This document shows positions 43,783 through 52,775 of a stretch of 64,000 nucleotides of DNA, one piece after another. Position 1 is the stretch's first letter. Every line of letters begins with the position of its first letter. A program made the position numbers and the translations under genes. The notes under the pieces are model-generated. The model saw only the letters and a program-made list of their open reading frames with translations. It did not search any database and was not told the origin of the DNA. The stretch is from Sphingobacterium deserti (GTDB taxonomy: Bacteria > Bacteroidota > Bacteroidia > Sphingobacteriales > Sphingobacteriaceae): positions 82,441-146,440 of the forward strand of contig NZ_JJMU01000054.1 in assembly GCF_000757725.1 (NCBI RefSeq), in the 5' to 3' direction.

Positions 43783-45852
43783 TTAATCTTGCTTCGTTTT
43801 TTTACTAAGATAATGGTGTAATTCTACCTGCGAACGGTGTGGCCCTTTATTGTTGCTTACGTAGCTGTTATCAAGCGCGTTATTTAGAATACGGGCCTTA
43901 ACATTGTCTTTCAATTGTATCGCCAGCATGTCGATCAGCTCATTCTTTATTTTTTTGTTATTAATCCGTATTGCAGCTTCAATCCTGTGGTCTAGATTTC
44001 TTGTCATCCAGTCTGCGGACGATATGTAAACAATCTCCTTGCCTGCGGCATGAAAGTACATTACACGGGCGTGTTCTAGGTATTCATCGACGATGCTGAT
44101 GGCATGTAAAGGCTCTTTAAACTTTTTCTGATTTATCGCGCAGTATATACCCCGCACAATCATCTCGATCTTCACACCGGCATCTGCCGCATCGTAAAGT
44201 TTTTTTATCAATATCTTATCACTTAGTGAATTTACCTTGATGATTACGTGCGCTTTTCGGCCGGCACGTGCCTCTATGATTTCTTTCTCTAAATGCTCGA
44301 TAAAAGCATCCCGCATATCTGTGGGGCACACTAATAGCGTTTTGCAAGGTTTCAAGCTTTGATAAATATCTACTTTTGGTTTCTTCAGGGCGGCAAAGAT
44401 TTTATTGATGTCAGCCATAACCCCTCTATTGCTTGTCATCAAACAATAGTCGCCATAAATTTTAGCCGTTTTTTCATTTATATTCCCCGTGCTAACGAAG
44501 CCATATTGAATGGTCTTATTATGCACACGTTTCTTGATGATGCAAAGCTTAGCATGTACTTTCTTATCGGGGATCCCCAATAATACTTTGATACCTTCCA
44601 TCTCAAAACGCTCTTTCCATTCAAGGTTGTGCTCTTCGTCAAAGCGAGCTCTCAGCTCCAACATAACGATAACTTCCTTGCCATTTCGCGCTGCGTTAAC
44701 CAATGCATTGGCAATTTTTGAGTTTTCTGCCATTCGGTAAATCGTAATGTGTATAGAGCGCACATCCGGATCCATCGCTGATTCGCGCAAAAGATCAATT
44801 ACTGGCATAAAAGTGTGGTAGGGAAAGGAGAGAAGAACATCCTTTTTCGCAAGAACATCGCTAACACGCTGCCTTCCTGTTAGGTCTGGGTGTTCAAAAG
44901 CGGTGCGCTCAATGGGCGTATTCTCCGATTTGAAAACTTTTGGAAAGCCCATAAAGTGCTTAAAGTTATGGATCTTTTGGCCGGGAATGATGCTGTCTTT
45001 TTTGGAAAGATTTAGTTTTTTGATAAGGAACTCCACCAAAGCGGGATCCATATCTTTATCAAAAACAAAACGTGTTGGTTTTCCTTTACGCCTGTTTTTT
45101 ATGCCCTTCTCAATCTTCTCAACAAGTGTTGTATTAATATCGTTATCAATATCAAATTCGGCGTCTTTCGTTATTTTAAAAGCGTGTGCACTGAAGCTGT
45201 TAAATCCAAAATAAGAAAAGATATAGGGCAAATTGAATTTTATGACATCTTCCAACAGCATCACATGCTTTTCACCCTTTGGCGAAGGCAGTAATAGAAA
45301 TCGACCGTTAGTACGGGTCGGATTTTCAATAATGGCGAAACGGGTTTCATATTCCCAGTCCGTTTTACGCATGGCAATGCCAAGGTAAAGACTTTTATCC
45401 CTTAAATAAGGCATCGCGCGCGCGTCATCTAGAAGCAAGGGGATAACATTAGACTCTACTTCTTCTTCATAGTAATTTCTGACAAACTCCTGCTGTTGCG
45501 CGTTGAGTTCCGCATCGGTTTTTATAAAGACCTTTTGCTTGGCCATTTCTAGCTGTATTTTCCGCCAGGTTTGATCAAATTTTTGTTGTTGTTTAATAAC
45601 GAGATCGTGAAGCTCTTCCAAAATGGTTTGTGGTTTCTCAAAAAAAATCTCTTTCGCTTCTTTTTCATTGAATAAAAGCGCTCTTTTAAGCCCAGCAACA
45701 CGCACTCTGAAAAATTCATCCAAATTGTTAGAAAAGATACCAAGGAACTTAATACGTTCAGAAAGCGGAACATTCTCATCGGCAGCTTCCTGTAATACAC
45801 GGCCATTAAAGCTTAACCAGCTGATATCTCGAGGATTAAATTTTTTTGTCAT
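43783..45852 (-). CDS. ppk1: Polyphosphate kinase 1
   Basis: 689 aa from the ATG at 45852; a GTG five codons upstream is less likely. N-terminal helical domain (FNPRDISWLSFNGRVLQEAAD), FRVRVAGLKRAL, PYHTFMPVIDLLRESAMDPDV, RARFDEEHNLEW, the phospho-His region KVHAKLCIIKKRV, FVSTGNINEKTAKIYGDYCLMTSNR and a second conserved His region EHARVMYFHAAGKEIVYISSADWM. It makes inorganic polyphosphate from ATP reversibly. Normal length. No ppx neighbour. Divergent gene is the histone-like protein, 455 bp away; I see nothing definite in that gap. Confidence 0.96.
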   Translation of the reverse strand: MTKKFNPRDISWLSFNGRVLQEAADENVPLSERIKFLGIFSNNLDEFFRVRVAGLKRALLFNEKEAKEIFFEKPQTILEELHDLVIKQQQKFDQTWRKIQLEMAKQKVFIKTDAELNAQQQEFVRNYYEEEVESNVIPLLLDDARAMPYLRDKSLYLGIAMRKTDWEYETRFAIIENPTRTNGRFLLLPSPKGEKHVMLLEDVIKFNLPYIFSYFGFNSFSAHAFKITKDAEFDIDNDINTTLVEKIEKGIKNRRKGKPTRFVFDKDMDPALVEFLIKKLNLSKKDSIIPGQKIHNFKHFMGFPKVFKSENTPIERTAFEHPDLTGRQRVSDVLAKKDVLLSFPYHTFMPVIDLLRESAMDPDVRSIHITIYRMAENSKIANALVNAARNGKEVIVMLELRARFDEEHNLEWKERFEMEGIKVLLGIPDKKVHAKLCIIKKRVHNKTIQYGFVSTGNINEKTAKIYGDYCLMTSNRGVMADINKIFAALKKPKVDIYQSLKPCKTLLVCPTDMRDAFIEHLEKEIIEARAGRKAHVIIKVNSLSDKILIKKLYDAADAGVKIEMIVRGIYCAINQKKFKEPLHAISIVDEYLEHARVMYFHAAGKEIVYISSADWMTRNLDHRIEAAIRINNKKIKNELIDMLAIQLKDNVKARILNNALDNSYVSNNKGPHRSQVELHHYLSKKTKQD

Positions 45853-46307
45853 TTTCTTCTTTACCACGTTCGTTGAAGCTTTAAATATAGGTCCGTTATA
45901 TGTCCTAAATATAATAATAATATTAACAAGGTATTAACATAACATACCGCGCTATGCAGCATATTACGCTAGCAACAAGCAAGCTCATATTGACTAGCGA
46001 TAGACTAAAGAGTATCCGTATATCGCCATAGCAAGATGTTTTTCACTGCTTATGCCGTGCAATAACTATTCCTATCCCTAACGATAAAGACTAATTGTGA
46101 CGATTGAAGTTCATCTCCAAAGTCATCTTTGATAAATAGCGTCCTTAAATTTATAAAGCAAAAAAACTACCGAGCGCTTTTGCACTAAACCATGTCCATA
46201 CCAGATAGGTATTTCTTTATCACGTTGTTTCTTTTGCAGAATTTATGTAAGTTTAACGCAAACAAACCTAATTCATTTACTGTTACTCATTAAAAAATTT
46301 CACAGAT

Positions 46308-47363
46308 ATGGCTACAGAAAATAATGCTAACACAGAAACCGGTCCTTCAAAAAAAGAGGACAGCGTAGAAGCTTCCGAAAAAGAAGTGACTCCAGCCACA
46401 CCTTCGGTTACTAAAACAGCAGCAAAGAGAACGACCGCTTCCACTAAACCTGCCGCTTCCAGCACGAGCACGGCTGAAAAAGTAGAAGGAAAAGCGGCTA
46501 CAAAGACAGCTCCTAAGACTAGCGCAGCAGCTTCGGCGGCTGACAAGCCTGCTGCAGCGACAAAAGCTTCTCCAGCAAAATCTAGAGCGGTCAACAGTGC
46601 CGCCAAGAAGCCCGCAAGCAAATCTACCGTTAAACAGACCGCCGCTAACAGCAACGATTCGCTAGCGAAGGAGACTGCCACAAAGTCGTCCGCAGCGAAA
46701 CGTACATCAGCTGTAAAAAGTACAGTAAACAAAACAACTGCTGCAAAACCTACTACAGCGGCAAAAGCAAGTGGAAACAGTGCAGCCTCAAAGCCATCGT
46801 CAGCCGTGAAAAGCAGTTCTCCAGTAGAAAAGAAAGCAACAGGTACAACATCATCTGCTGCAAAAACAACAAGTGCGCAAAAAGCTGATTCCAGCAATAA
46901 CAAAGTAGGGTCTGGAAATGCAACATCTAAAGCTGCAGTGGCTAGCGACAAAACAGCATCGCCAGCGGATATTGCATCGGCGAAAAAGGAAGGCGCTAAA
47001 CCTACCTCATCAGCAAAGAAATCTACCGCAAGCTCGCTAAAAGAAACCAAGGCAGCTCCGGTATCCACCAAGGAAACCAAGAAACTAGAAACAGAGGCTT
47101 CTTACAAGGAAGATTTTAAAGAAAAGGTGAAAGAAGGAACTGCTGTCGCTGGAAAAAAGGCGAAGAAAGACGATACTCCAAAAAAGGGAAAAGCAAAAGC
47201 CGAAACTAAAAAGGTAAAATCGAAAGCAAAAACGACGGATTCGAAAAAAGACAAGAAAGCGAAGGTTAAAAAGGATGAAGCGGGATTGAAGTCTAGAGTG
47301 AAAAAGATTGTGGAAGGGGTGATGAAAAAGATGGACAAGAAACCGAAAAAGAAGAAGAAGTAA
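46308..47363 (+). CDS. Ala/Lys/Ser-rich histone H1-like protein
   Basis: 351 aa, almost wholly low complexity. Residues 1-250 are Ala, Thr, Ser and Lys with repeated AAK, SAAK and TTAAK-type units, free of aromatics; residues 265-351 become strongly basic (KGKAKAETKKVKSKAKTTDSKKDKKAKVKKDE) and end in KKMDKKPKKKKK. Composition is that of the C-terminal tail of histone H1 and of bacterial Hc1/AlgP-type nucleoid proteins. It would bind DNA or polyphosphate in the cytoplasm. No globular domain is visible. A perfect 26-bp hairpin terminator lies downstream. Confidence 0.8.
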   Translation: MATENNANTETGPSKKEDSVEASEKEVTPATPSVTKTAAKRTTASTKPAASSTSTAEKVEGKAATKTAPKTSAAASAADKPAAATKASPAKSRAVNSAAKKPASKSTVKQTAANSNDSLAKETATKSSAAKRTSAVKSTVNKTTAAKPTTAAKASGNSAASKPSSAVKSSSPVEKKATGTTSSAAKTTSAQKADSSNNKVGSGNATSKAAVASDKTASPADIASAKKEGAKPTSSAKKSTASSLKETKAAPVSTKETKKLETEASYKEDFKEKVKEGTAVAGKKAKKDDTPKKGKAKAETKKVKSKAKTTDSKKDKKAKVKKDEAGLKSRVKKIVEGVMKKMDKKPKKKKK

Positions 47364-47418
47364 TTTGCGAAATGGCGCGTCGAAAAAGCAAGTAATATAT
47401 GCTAGGTCCACAAGCTAT

Positions 47419-47475
47419 CATAACGAAACATAAAGAAGGTCGGGTAATGCCCGACCTTCTTTATGTTTCGTTATG
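47419..47475. terminator. Bidirectional terminator, 26-bp perfect stem
   Basis: The arms 47419-47444 and 47450-47475 are perfectly complementary over 26 bp around the 5-nt loop TAATG; the GC core is AAGGTCGGG/CCCGACCTT. It separates the convergent histone-like and NDH-2 genes; the arms contribute A/T tracts on both sides. Confidence 0.9.
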
Positions 47476-47478
47476 CGT

Positions 47479-48780
47479 TTAGCCGTCAATATTCGTGCGC
47501 ACTTCTTTCGCATCTCTTTTCCGTTCACTTCGAATGATGAGACGCAAGCCCGAGTTTGCTGAATAGAAAGACCAAATCCAGTTTCCTAGTAGTCTCCATT
47601 TATTCCGGAAACTTGCTATCGGAATAAGGTGTATCAGTAGCCATGTCAACCAGGCAAACCAACCTTTGAAAGAAAATTTAGGTAAATCGGCAACCGCTTT
47701 ATAACGTGCGATAACGGCCATACTACCTTTGTCCCAATAAGCGAAAGGCTTCCGTGTTCTGTTTTCGTCTTTGGCGATGATATTCTTGGAAAGAAGCGTC
47801 CCCTGTTGCATAGCAACCTGTGCCAACTGGGGGTGTCCGTTCGGAAATTTCTCATCTGTGGTTTGGAAGCAAATATCGCCGATAGCAAAGATGTTATCGT
47901 ATCCCTGTACGGCATTAAATTGATCGACCAATACACGGCGGCCGCGACCAAATTTTTCAGCTGGTATTCCCGGTAGTTCGCGAGCGATAACACCTGAAGT
48001 CCAAATCAACGTTTTTGTTAATATCTGTTTTCCATCACTTAATACAACGAGATCATTTTGGTAATCTTTAACAGCTACGTTTAACGTTATCTCAACACCC
48101 AGGTTTTCCAATACGTTTTTGGCTTCCTGTTGTGCAACTTTACTCATTGGGCCTAATAAGACCGGTGCAGCATCCACTAAGTGGATCTTTGGCGTTAAAC
48201 CATTAAGCTCTGGATATTCCTTTTTTACAATTCTTTCGCTCAGTTGCGCAATCATCCCCGCAATTTCAACACCTGATGGGCCACCGCCTGCAATAACTAG
48301 ATTCAAGTAAGCATCCCGATTTGGGTCGTCTTTGCGCTGAATATACTCTTCTAAATTCACCAAGATCTTGTTACGAATAGCTAACGCGTCGGTGATATTT
48401 TTCATCGGAAAAGCATTTGCTTTAACGCTTTCCATACCGAAATAATTTGTCTCGGTACCTATGGCTAAAACAAGGTAATCGTAGTGAAGCAGTCCCGTGT
48501 CCGTTTCCACCGTATTGTTGCTGCTGTCTATATTGAGTAAACGGCCTAAGTGAAAATTAAAGTTACGATGTCTTTTAAACATCTTCCGGAACGGAGAGCT
48601 GATATTGGAAGAATCAATAAACGCCGTAGCAACTTGATAGATAAGCGGAGGGAAGAAATTGTAATTGTTGATGTCTACGAGTGTGACTTTATAGTTGAGG
48701 TTGTTTCCCAAAGATTTGATAAAATTTATCCCTGCAAATCCACCACCTACAACAACAATATGTTTTTTACTGTTTGCCAT
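47479..48780 (-). CDS. ndh: Type II NADH:quinone dehydrogenase (NDH-2)
   Basis: 433 aa. FAD motif HIVVVGGGFAGINFIKSLG at the N-terminus, NYNFFPPLIYQVATAFID, second Rossmann LVIAGGGPSGVEIAGMIAQLSER near residue 164, IFAIGDICFQ near residue 303, and a C-terminal amphipathic/hydrophobic segment (GWFAWLTWLLIHLIPIASFRNKW) typical of membrane-attached NDH-2. Transfers electrons from NADH to menaquinone without proton pumping. The menaquinone genes mqnE and mqnA are 8-11 kb away. Separated from hisD by a terminator. Confidence 0.92.
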   Translation of the reverse strand: MANSKKHIVVVGGGFAGINFIKSLGNNLNYKVTLVDINNYNFFPPLIYQVATAFIDSSNISSPFRKMFKRHRNFNFHLGRLLNIDSSNNTVETDTGLLHYDYLVLAIGTETNYFGMESVKANAFPMKNITDALAIRNKILVNLEEYIQRKDDPNRDAYLNLVIAGGGPSGVEIAGMIAQLSERIVKKEYPELNGLTPKIHLVDAAPVLLGPMSKVAQQEAKNVLENLGVEITLNVAVKDYQNDLVVLSDGKQILTKTLIWTSGVIARELPGIPAEKFGRGRRVLVDQFNAVQGYDNIFAIGDICFQTTDEKFPNGHPQLAQVAMQQGTLLSKNIIAKDENRTRKPFAYWDKGSMAVIARYKAVADLPKFSFKGWFAWLTWLLIHLIPIASFRNKWRLLGNWIWSFYSANSGLRLIIRSERKRDAKEVRTNIDG

Positions 48781-48879
48781 AATGAGCTATTCGTTTGTTT
48801 TAATATTTGCCAACAGCGGTAGAACGTTGAAGTTGATTCTATAGTTCGCAAATGAAGGTGCAAATATATTAAAATTAAA

Positions 48880-48901
48880 GGGCTACAATAATGTGCAGCC
48901 C
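48880..48901 (-). terminator. Terminator after hisD
   Basis: GGGCT/AGCCC stem with a 12-nt loop, 11 bp after the hisD stop on the minus strand and followed by TTTAATTTT; the opposite side has eight T, so it may work both ways. It isolates hisGD from ndh. Confidence 0.7.
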
Positions 48902-48912
48902 TTTTTTTTGTG

Positions 48913-50196
48913 TTATTTTCTAACGCTGACGGCGTTTTTATGTGCATGGAGACCTTCCAGTTCAGCCAATATCTCTACTGTGGAACCAATGTGATTCAAC
49001 CCTTCTGCGTTGATATGCTGAAACGTGATTTTTTTAACGAAAGAATCAACCGAAACACCCGAGTATGAACGTGCGTAGCCGGAGGTCGGCAGGGTATGGT
49101 TTGTGCCCGACGCATAATCGCCAGCACTTTCCGGTGTAAGGTGTCCAAGAAATACGGATCCTGCATTACTAATGTAGCGTGTTAAGCTTTCCCATTGGTC
49201 TGTTTCTAGAATCAAGTGCTCTGGGGCATATTGGTTGGAGAATTGCATAGCCTCTTGCAAGTCATCCACTTTCACGGCGTAGGAATTTGCAATAGCCATC
49301 TTCGCAATCTCTGCCCGTGGGAGGATTTGTAGTTGCTCTTCCAATTTGCTGTCAACGGCTGCAAGGATAGTATCTGATGTGCAAACAAGCACCGCTTGGC
49401 TATCAGGGCCATGTTCAGCTTGCGCTAAAAGATCTGCAGCGACATAGGCTGGGTTCGCTGTCTCATCCGCTATGACAAGTACCTCCGAAGGACCTGCGGG
49501 CATATCAATGCTTACATTGGTCATGCTTTGCACGACACTTTTAGCTTTCGTGACAAACTGGTTGCCAGGCCCAAATATCTTATCAACTTTCGGAATGGTA
49601 TCGGTGCCAAATGCCATGGCAGCAATGGCCTGCGCTCCGCCAGCCAAATAAATTCGATCAATCTTTAACAATTGCAAACAGTAAGCAACGAAGCCATTGA
49701 TCTTACCGCTCTGCTGCGGTGGCGAACATACCACAATTTCCTTGCAACCAGAGATACGGGCTGGAACGCCCAACATCAACAACGTGCTTGGCAATACCGC
49801 AGATCCGCCCGGAATATATAACCCCACCCGTTCGATAGGCCGGGGTTCACGCCAGCATTTCACACCCGGCATAGTTTCTACAGTGCGCTCGCGGCGCATT
49901 TGGCTGCTGTGAAATTTGTGAATATTCTGAAAAGCAATTTCCAGTGCGCGCTGTTGATCGCGTGTAATTGTCATCGCCAGCTCTTCGATATCCGCTTTAT
50001 CTAGATAAAGTTTTTCCAGATCTACCTTATCAAATTTAGACGCAAAACTTAGTAGGGCAGTATCACCATCCTGGCGTACATCAGCAATAATTTGCTGCAC
50101 CACATCTTGAATGGCATGCGTGTCATCCGCATTGCGCGTAACTAAGGCGGTAAGCGCTGAAGTGGACAATTCCTTAAATGTATACTGTTTTAGCAT
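48913..50196 (-). CDS. hisD: Histidinol dehydrogenase
   Basis: 427 aa from the ATG at 50196, which overlaps the hisG stop by one base (TGATG), a coupling arrangement; a GTG one codon upstream is the alternative. Signatures: [26 protein letters not shown] segment near residue 120, [31 protein letters not shown] near residue 195, [27 protein letters not shown] with metal ligands Gln and His, and [22 protein letters not shown]. Oxidises histidinol to histidine in two NAD-dependent steps. It is the last his gene of this unit; hisC and hisB do not follow. Confidence 0.96.
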   Translation of the reverse strand: MLKQYTFKELSTSALTALVTRNADDTHAIQDVVQQIIADVRQDGDTALLSFASKFDKVDLEKLYLDKADIEELAMTITRDQQRALEIAFQNIHKFHSSQMRRERTVETMPGVKCWREPRPIERVGLYIPGGSAVLPSTLLMLGVPARISGCKEIVVCSPPQQSGKINGFVAYCLQLLKIDRIYLAGGAQAIAAMAFGTDTIPKVDKIFGPGNQFVTKAKSVVQSMTNVSIDMPAGPSEVLVIADETANPAYVAADLLAQAEHGPDSQAVLVCTSDTILAAVDSKLEEQLQILPRAEIAKMAIANSYAVKVDDLQEAMQFSNQYAPEHLILETDQWESLTRYISNAGSVFLGHLTPESAGDYASGTNHTLPTSGYARSYSGVSVDSFVKKITFQHINAEGLNHIGSTVEILAELEGLHAHKNAVSVRK

Positions 50197-51047
50197 CACA
50201 GAATGATTTTCTCAATCGGCATCACGACAATTCCTTGTGCTCCTGCCGCTTTTAATGTGTTTATCTTATCCCAAAAGTCATCTTCCGTAATTACGGTATG
50301 TACAGCCACCCAACCTTCCTCTGCCAACGGAACAACGGTAGGGCTTTTTACGCCGTGTAGCAACTCTGTAATCTGCGGCAAATTTATTTTCTCAACGTTT
50401 AGCACAACATACTTCGTCTCTTTGGCGCGTAATACGGATTGTACACGTTGTAACAACTCGCAAAGGATAGGGTTTTCTAATAATCCTTCTCGTCCGATCA
50501 AGATCGCTTCAGAGCTTCGCACATCGGCGAAAGGTTTTAATCCATTGCTTTTTAATGTTCCGCCGGTGGAAACAATATCGCATATAGCATCACTCAGGCC
50601 TAGTCCCGGAGCAATCTCCACTGAACCCGATATCTCCCGTATATCAGCCTGAATCTTATACTCATTAAGAAATTGTTGTAGAATAACGGGGTAGGAGGTG
50701 GCTATGGCTTTGCCGTTTAAGTCGGCTAGATCTTGAACGTCGGAATCTTTGGGAATGGCTATTTTTAAGGTACAACGTCCGAAACCGAGGCGCTGGAGGT
50801 AGGTCACCTGTGCTTGGCTCTCGTCGATCACATTTTCACCTACTATGCCTAGATCGGCAATACCCTGTGCTACGTAACCCGGAATGTCGTCGTCGCGTAA
50901 AAAAAGAATTTCGAGATTGAAGTTATTGACGGTGGTGATAAGGGAGCTTTTATAATTTTCAAAATCAAGCCCACAGTTTTTTAAAAGCTGTACGGATTTC
51001 TCGTTTAATCTACCTGATTTCTGGATAGCTATCTTAAGGTTTTTCAA
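50196..51047 (-). CDS. hisG: ATP phosphoribosyltransferase, long form
   Basis: 283 aa, so the hexameric long type with C-terminal ACT-like regulatory domain (residues ~210-283: [27 protein letters not shown] and [29 protein letters not shown]). Catalytic part: [57 protein letters not shown] and [29 protein letters not shown]-like PRPP loop. First committed step of histidine synthesis, feedback inhibited by histidine. Transcription probably starts near 51203, giving a ~155-nt leader that encodes a His-rich peptide. Confidence 0.96.
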   Translation of the reverse strand: [283 protein letters not shown]

Positions 51048-51131
51048 AATATAAAGGTTTTTGTTGTAAAACGTCTATTAATAAAAGAAGTATAACTCGG
51101 GGTATTTTGCTTCACGTAGAAACACATAACA

Positions 51132-51191
51132 TTACATATCGCCAATCTGGCGATGATGGAAATGGATGTGATGTGTGAACAAATGAGTCAT
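51132..51191 (-). CDS. hisL: Histidine-rich leader peptide of the hisGD operon
   Basis: Nineteen codons from ATG 51191 to TAA 51132 encode MTHLFTHHIHFHHRQIGDM, with six His, four of them in codons 7-8 and 12-13. A hairpin ATCGCCA-GAT-TGGCGAT (51138-51154) covers the last codons, and a weaker stem GAAG...CTTC followed by TTTTATT lies at 51082-51108. The start is about 12 nt from the predicted transcription start. This is the architecture of ribosome-mediated attenuation: stalling at His codons under histidine shortage would favour readthrough. Too short for standard annotation. Confidence 0.75.
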   Translation of the reverse strand: MTHLFTHHIHFHHRQIGDM

Positions 51192-51209
51192 TGTTTATTA
51201 ATAACATAA

Positions 51210-51241
51210 CAAATGTAAGGTATTACTGTATGTTTTACAAA
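51210..51241 (-). promoter_or_regulatory. Promoter of the his leader/hisGD operon
   Basis: On the minus strand TTTG (51241-51238), 20 bp, TACATTTG (51217-51210), a full match to the Bacteroidota -33/-7 consensus. Start of transcription is expected near 51203, directly before the leader peptide. Confidence 0.75.
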
Positions 51242-51273
51242 TTACAGCCGCTTATTTTATGGAAAACTTGTGC

Positions 51274-51798
51274 TCAGCTCCGTCTACTGTTCCAAGCATC
51301 TTTCGTTAGCGTATACTCGAGCTGCGTTGTCGTCAGGTCAGCCGGAGCAGGGTATTCTTTTACCTTAACCGCGCCAATTTTTTCTAGCGCTCCCTGCGAC
51401 CGGAAGTTGTGCTCACGGACGTGAAAGACGACCGTATCGACATATTGGAAGGCGTAATCAAGCATCAGGGATTTTACCATTCGGTTGGTAAAACCACCCC
51501 AATAGGCCTTTGCTAAAAAGGTGAAGCCAATGGCTATGCGATTTGCTGCGGCATCGTATTGATAGTAGGAAGTAGCACCAATTACCGACTGTTTGGCGTT
51601 ATCTATAATCAAATAAGGCATATCTGTTTTCATCAACTTCTCGAAGTAAATGCGAAAGCCTTCAAGCTGATAGCGGTTAAAATCCGGGTGTTGTGCCCAT
51701 ATTTCTGGATCCGACGCCACCTGGAACAAACGTCCAAAGTCGCTTGTTTGCAGCGGCTCCAAAGCGACCTCCGCGTTTGCTAATGCTTTAAATTCCAT
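51274..51798 (-). CDS. GNAT-family N-acetyltransferase (RimJ/RimL type)
   Basis: 174 aa. N-terminal EPLQTSDFGRLFQVASDPEIWAQHP, a hallmark of the RimJ-like acetyltransferase_3 group, then VIGATSYYQYDAAANRIAIGFTFLAKAYWGGFTNRMVKSLMLDYAF with the acetyl-CoA region and VVFHVREHNFRSQGALEKIGAVK. Substrate may be a protein N-terminus or small amine. Its start is 1 bp after the tyrA stop, so it is cotranscribed with tyrA; this pairing has no obvious pathway logic. Confidence 0.88.
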   Translation of the reverse strand: MEFKALANAEVALEPLQTSDFGRLFQVASDPEIWAQHPDFNRYQLEGFRIYFEKLMKTDMPYLIIDNAKQSVIGATSYYQYDAAANRIAIGFTFLAKAYWGGFTNRMVKSLMLDYAFQYVDTVVFHVREHNFRSQGALEKIGAVKVKEYPAPADLTTTQLEYTLTKDAWNSRRS

Positions 51799-51799
51799 G

Positions 51800-52639
51800 T
51801 TACTTAATGATACGTTTAATTTTGTTGGAACGCTTGATCAGCTTATGAAGGCCTTCGTAGTCCTCGCCATCGAGTTTATTGTACAGGTTTTGCAGTTGCT
51901 TGATGTGCTCTTCCAAAACTTCCAATACATTGGAGCGGTTTTGTTTGAAAATTGGCGTCCACATCTCGGGAGATGATTTGGCTAAACGAACGGTTGATTG
52001 AAAACCTGAACCTGCTAACTCAAAAATCCTGCCCTGCGATTTTTCTTTTTCCAAAACGGTCAGCGCAAGGGCGAAGGAGGTAAGATGCGAGATATGTGAT
52101 ACATATGCCGTGTGCATGTCGTGTTCATCTGCATTCATAAAGGAGGTCTTCATCTCCAGTTGATCGGTCAGCGCATCGGCAAGCTCGAAAGCATCTTCAT
52201 CTGTCTTGAAAGCTTCTACGTAGACCATCATTTTATCTTTAAAAAGATCTGGGATGGCTGCTTCTGGACCGGAATACTCGGTTCCAGCCATAGGGTGAGC
52301 CGCCACATAGCGCCCACGATTTGGATGGTCGGCAATAAGATTCAGGATGTTCGTCTTTGTTGATCCCATATCGATAACTACCTGATCGGTTACCTTATCC
52401 AATAACGCTGGTAAGAGCGTTAAAATCGCATCAACAGGAATGGTAAGTACGATAATTTTGCAGGTAGCTAACGCCTCATCTAAAGGAAGTATACGATCTA
52501 CCAGACCTAACTGTAAAGCTTTTTTCTGGTTGGATTCGTTCTTCTCCACACCAATAATCTGCTGACAGAAGTTTGTTTCTTTTAAACGGATGCCAATTGA
52601 TCCTCCGATCAAACCGATACCTACTATGGCTATGTTCAT
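51800..52639 (-). CDS. tyrA: Prephenate dehydrogenase
   Basis: 279 aa. NAD-binding motif NIAIVGIGLIGGSIGIRLKE at the N-terminus, VLTIPVDAILTLLP, VIDMGSTKTNI, AAHPMAGTEYSGPEAAIPDLFKDK with the substrate-binding His, and SHISHLTSFALALTVL. Converts prephenate to 4-hydroxyphenylpyruvate for tyrosine. No ACT or chorismate mutase domain is attached. A tandem 7-bp repeat array begins four bases upstream of its start codon, so its 5' leader is repetitive; the aminotransferase upstream is on the same strand. Confidence 0.95.
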   Translation of the reverse strand: MNIAIVGIGLIGGSIGIRLKETNFCQQIIGVEKNESNQKKALQLGLVDRILPLDEALATCKIIVLTIPVDAILTLLPALLDKVTDQVVIDMGSTKTNILNLIADHPNRGRYVAAHPMAGTEYSGPEAAIPDLFKDKMMVYVEAFKTDEDAFELADALTDQLEMKTSFMNADEHDMHTAYVSHISHLTSFALALTVLEKEKSQGRIFELAGSGFQSTVRLAKSSPEMWTPIFKQNRSNVLEVLEEHIKQLQNLYNKLDGEDYEGLHKLIKRSNKIKRIIK

Positions 52640-52642
52640 TTT

Positions 52643-52775
52643 TAAAGTAAAAAGTAAAAAGTAAAAAGTAAAAAGTAAAAATTCAGAAGTGATAAGTCAA
52701 AAGTGATAAGTCAAAATTCAAAAATTCAAAAGTGATAAGTCAAAAGTGATAAGTCAAAAGTCAAAATTCAAAAAT
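52643..52775. repeat. AAAAAGT 7-bp tandem array and AGTGATAAGTCAAA repeats
   Basis: Five consecutive AAAAAGT-type 7-bp units (52643-52680) next to the tyrA start codon, then repeats of AGTGATAAGTCAAA and AAAATTCAAA to 52775. With the two elements at 52845 and 53000 they fill the 413-bp gap to the aminotransferase; no gene lies there. Confidence 0.85.

Noticed and set aside
46283..47080. 265-codon open frame on the minus strand opposite the histone-like gene
   Set aside because: It is the antisense shadow of an Ala/Lys/Ser-rich coding sequence; codon bias of low-complexity genes keeps the opposite frame open. No start context or family resemblance.
51082..51108. Strong his attenuator terminator
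   Set aside because: Only GAAG/CTTC plus scattered pairs could be formed by eye before TTTTATT; kept only as a weak part of the leader description, not as a terminator feature.
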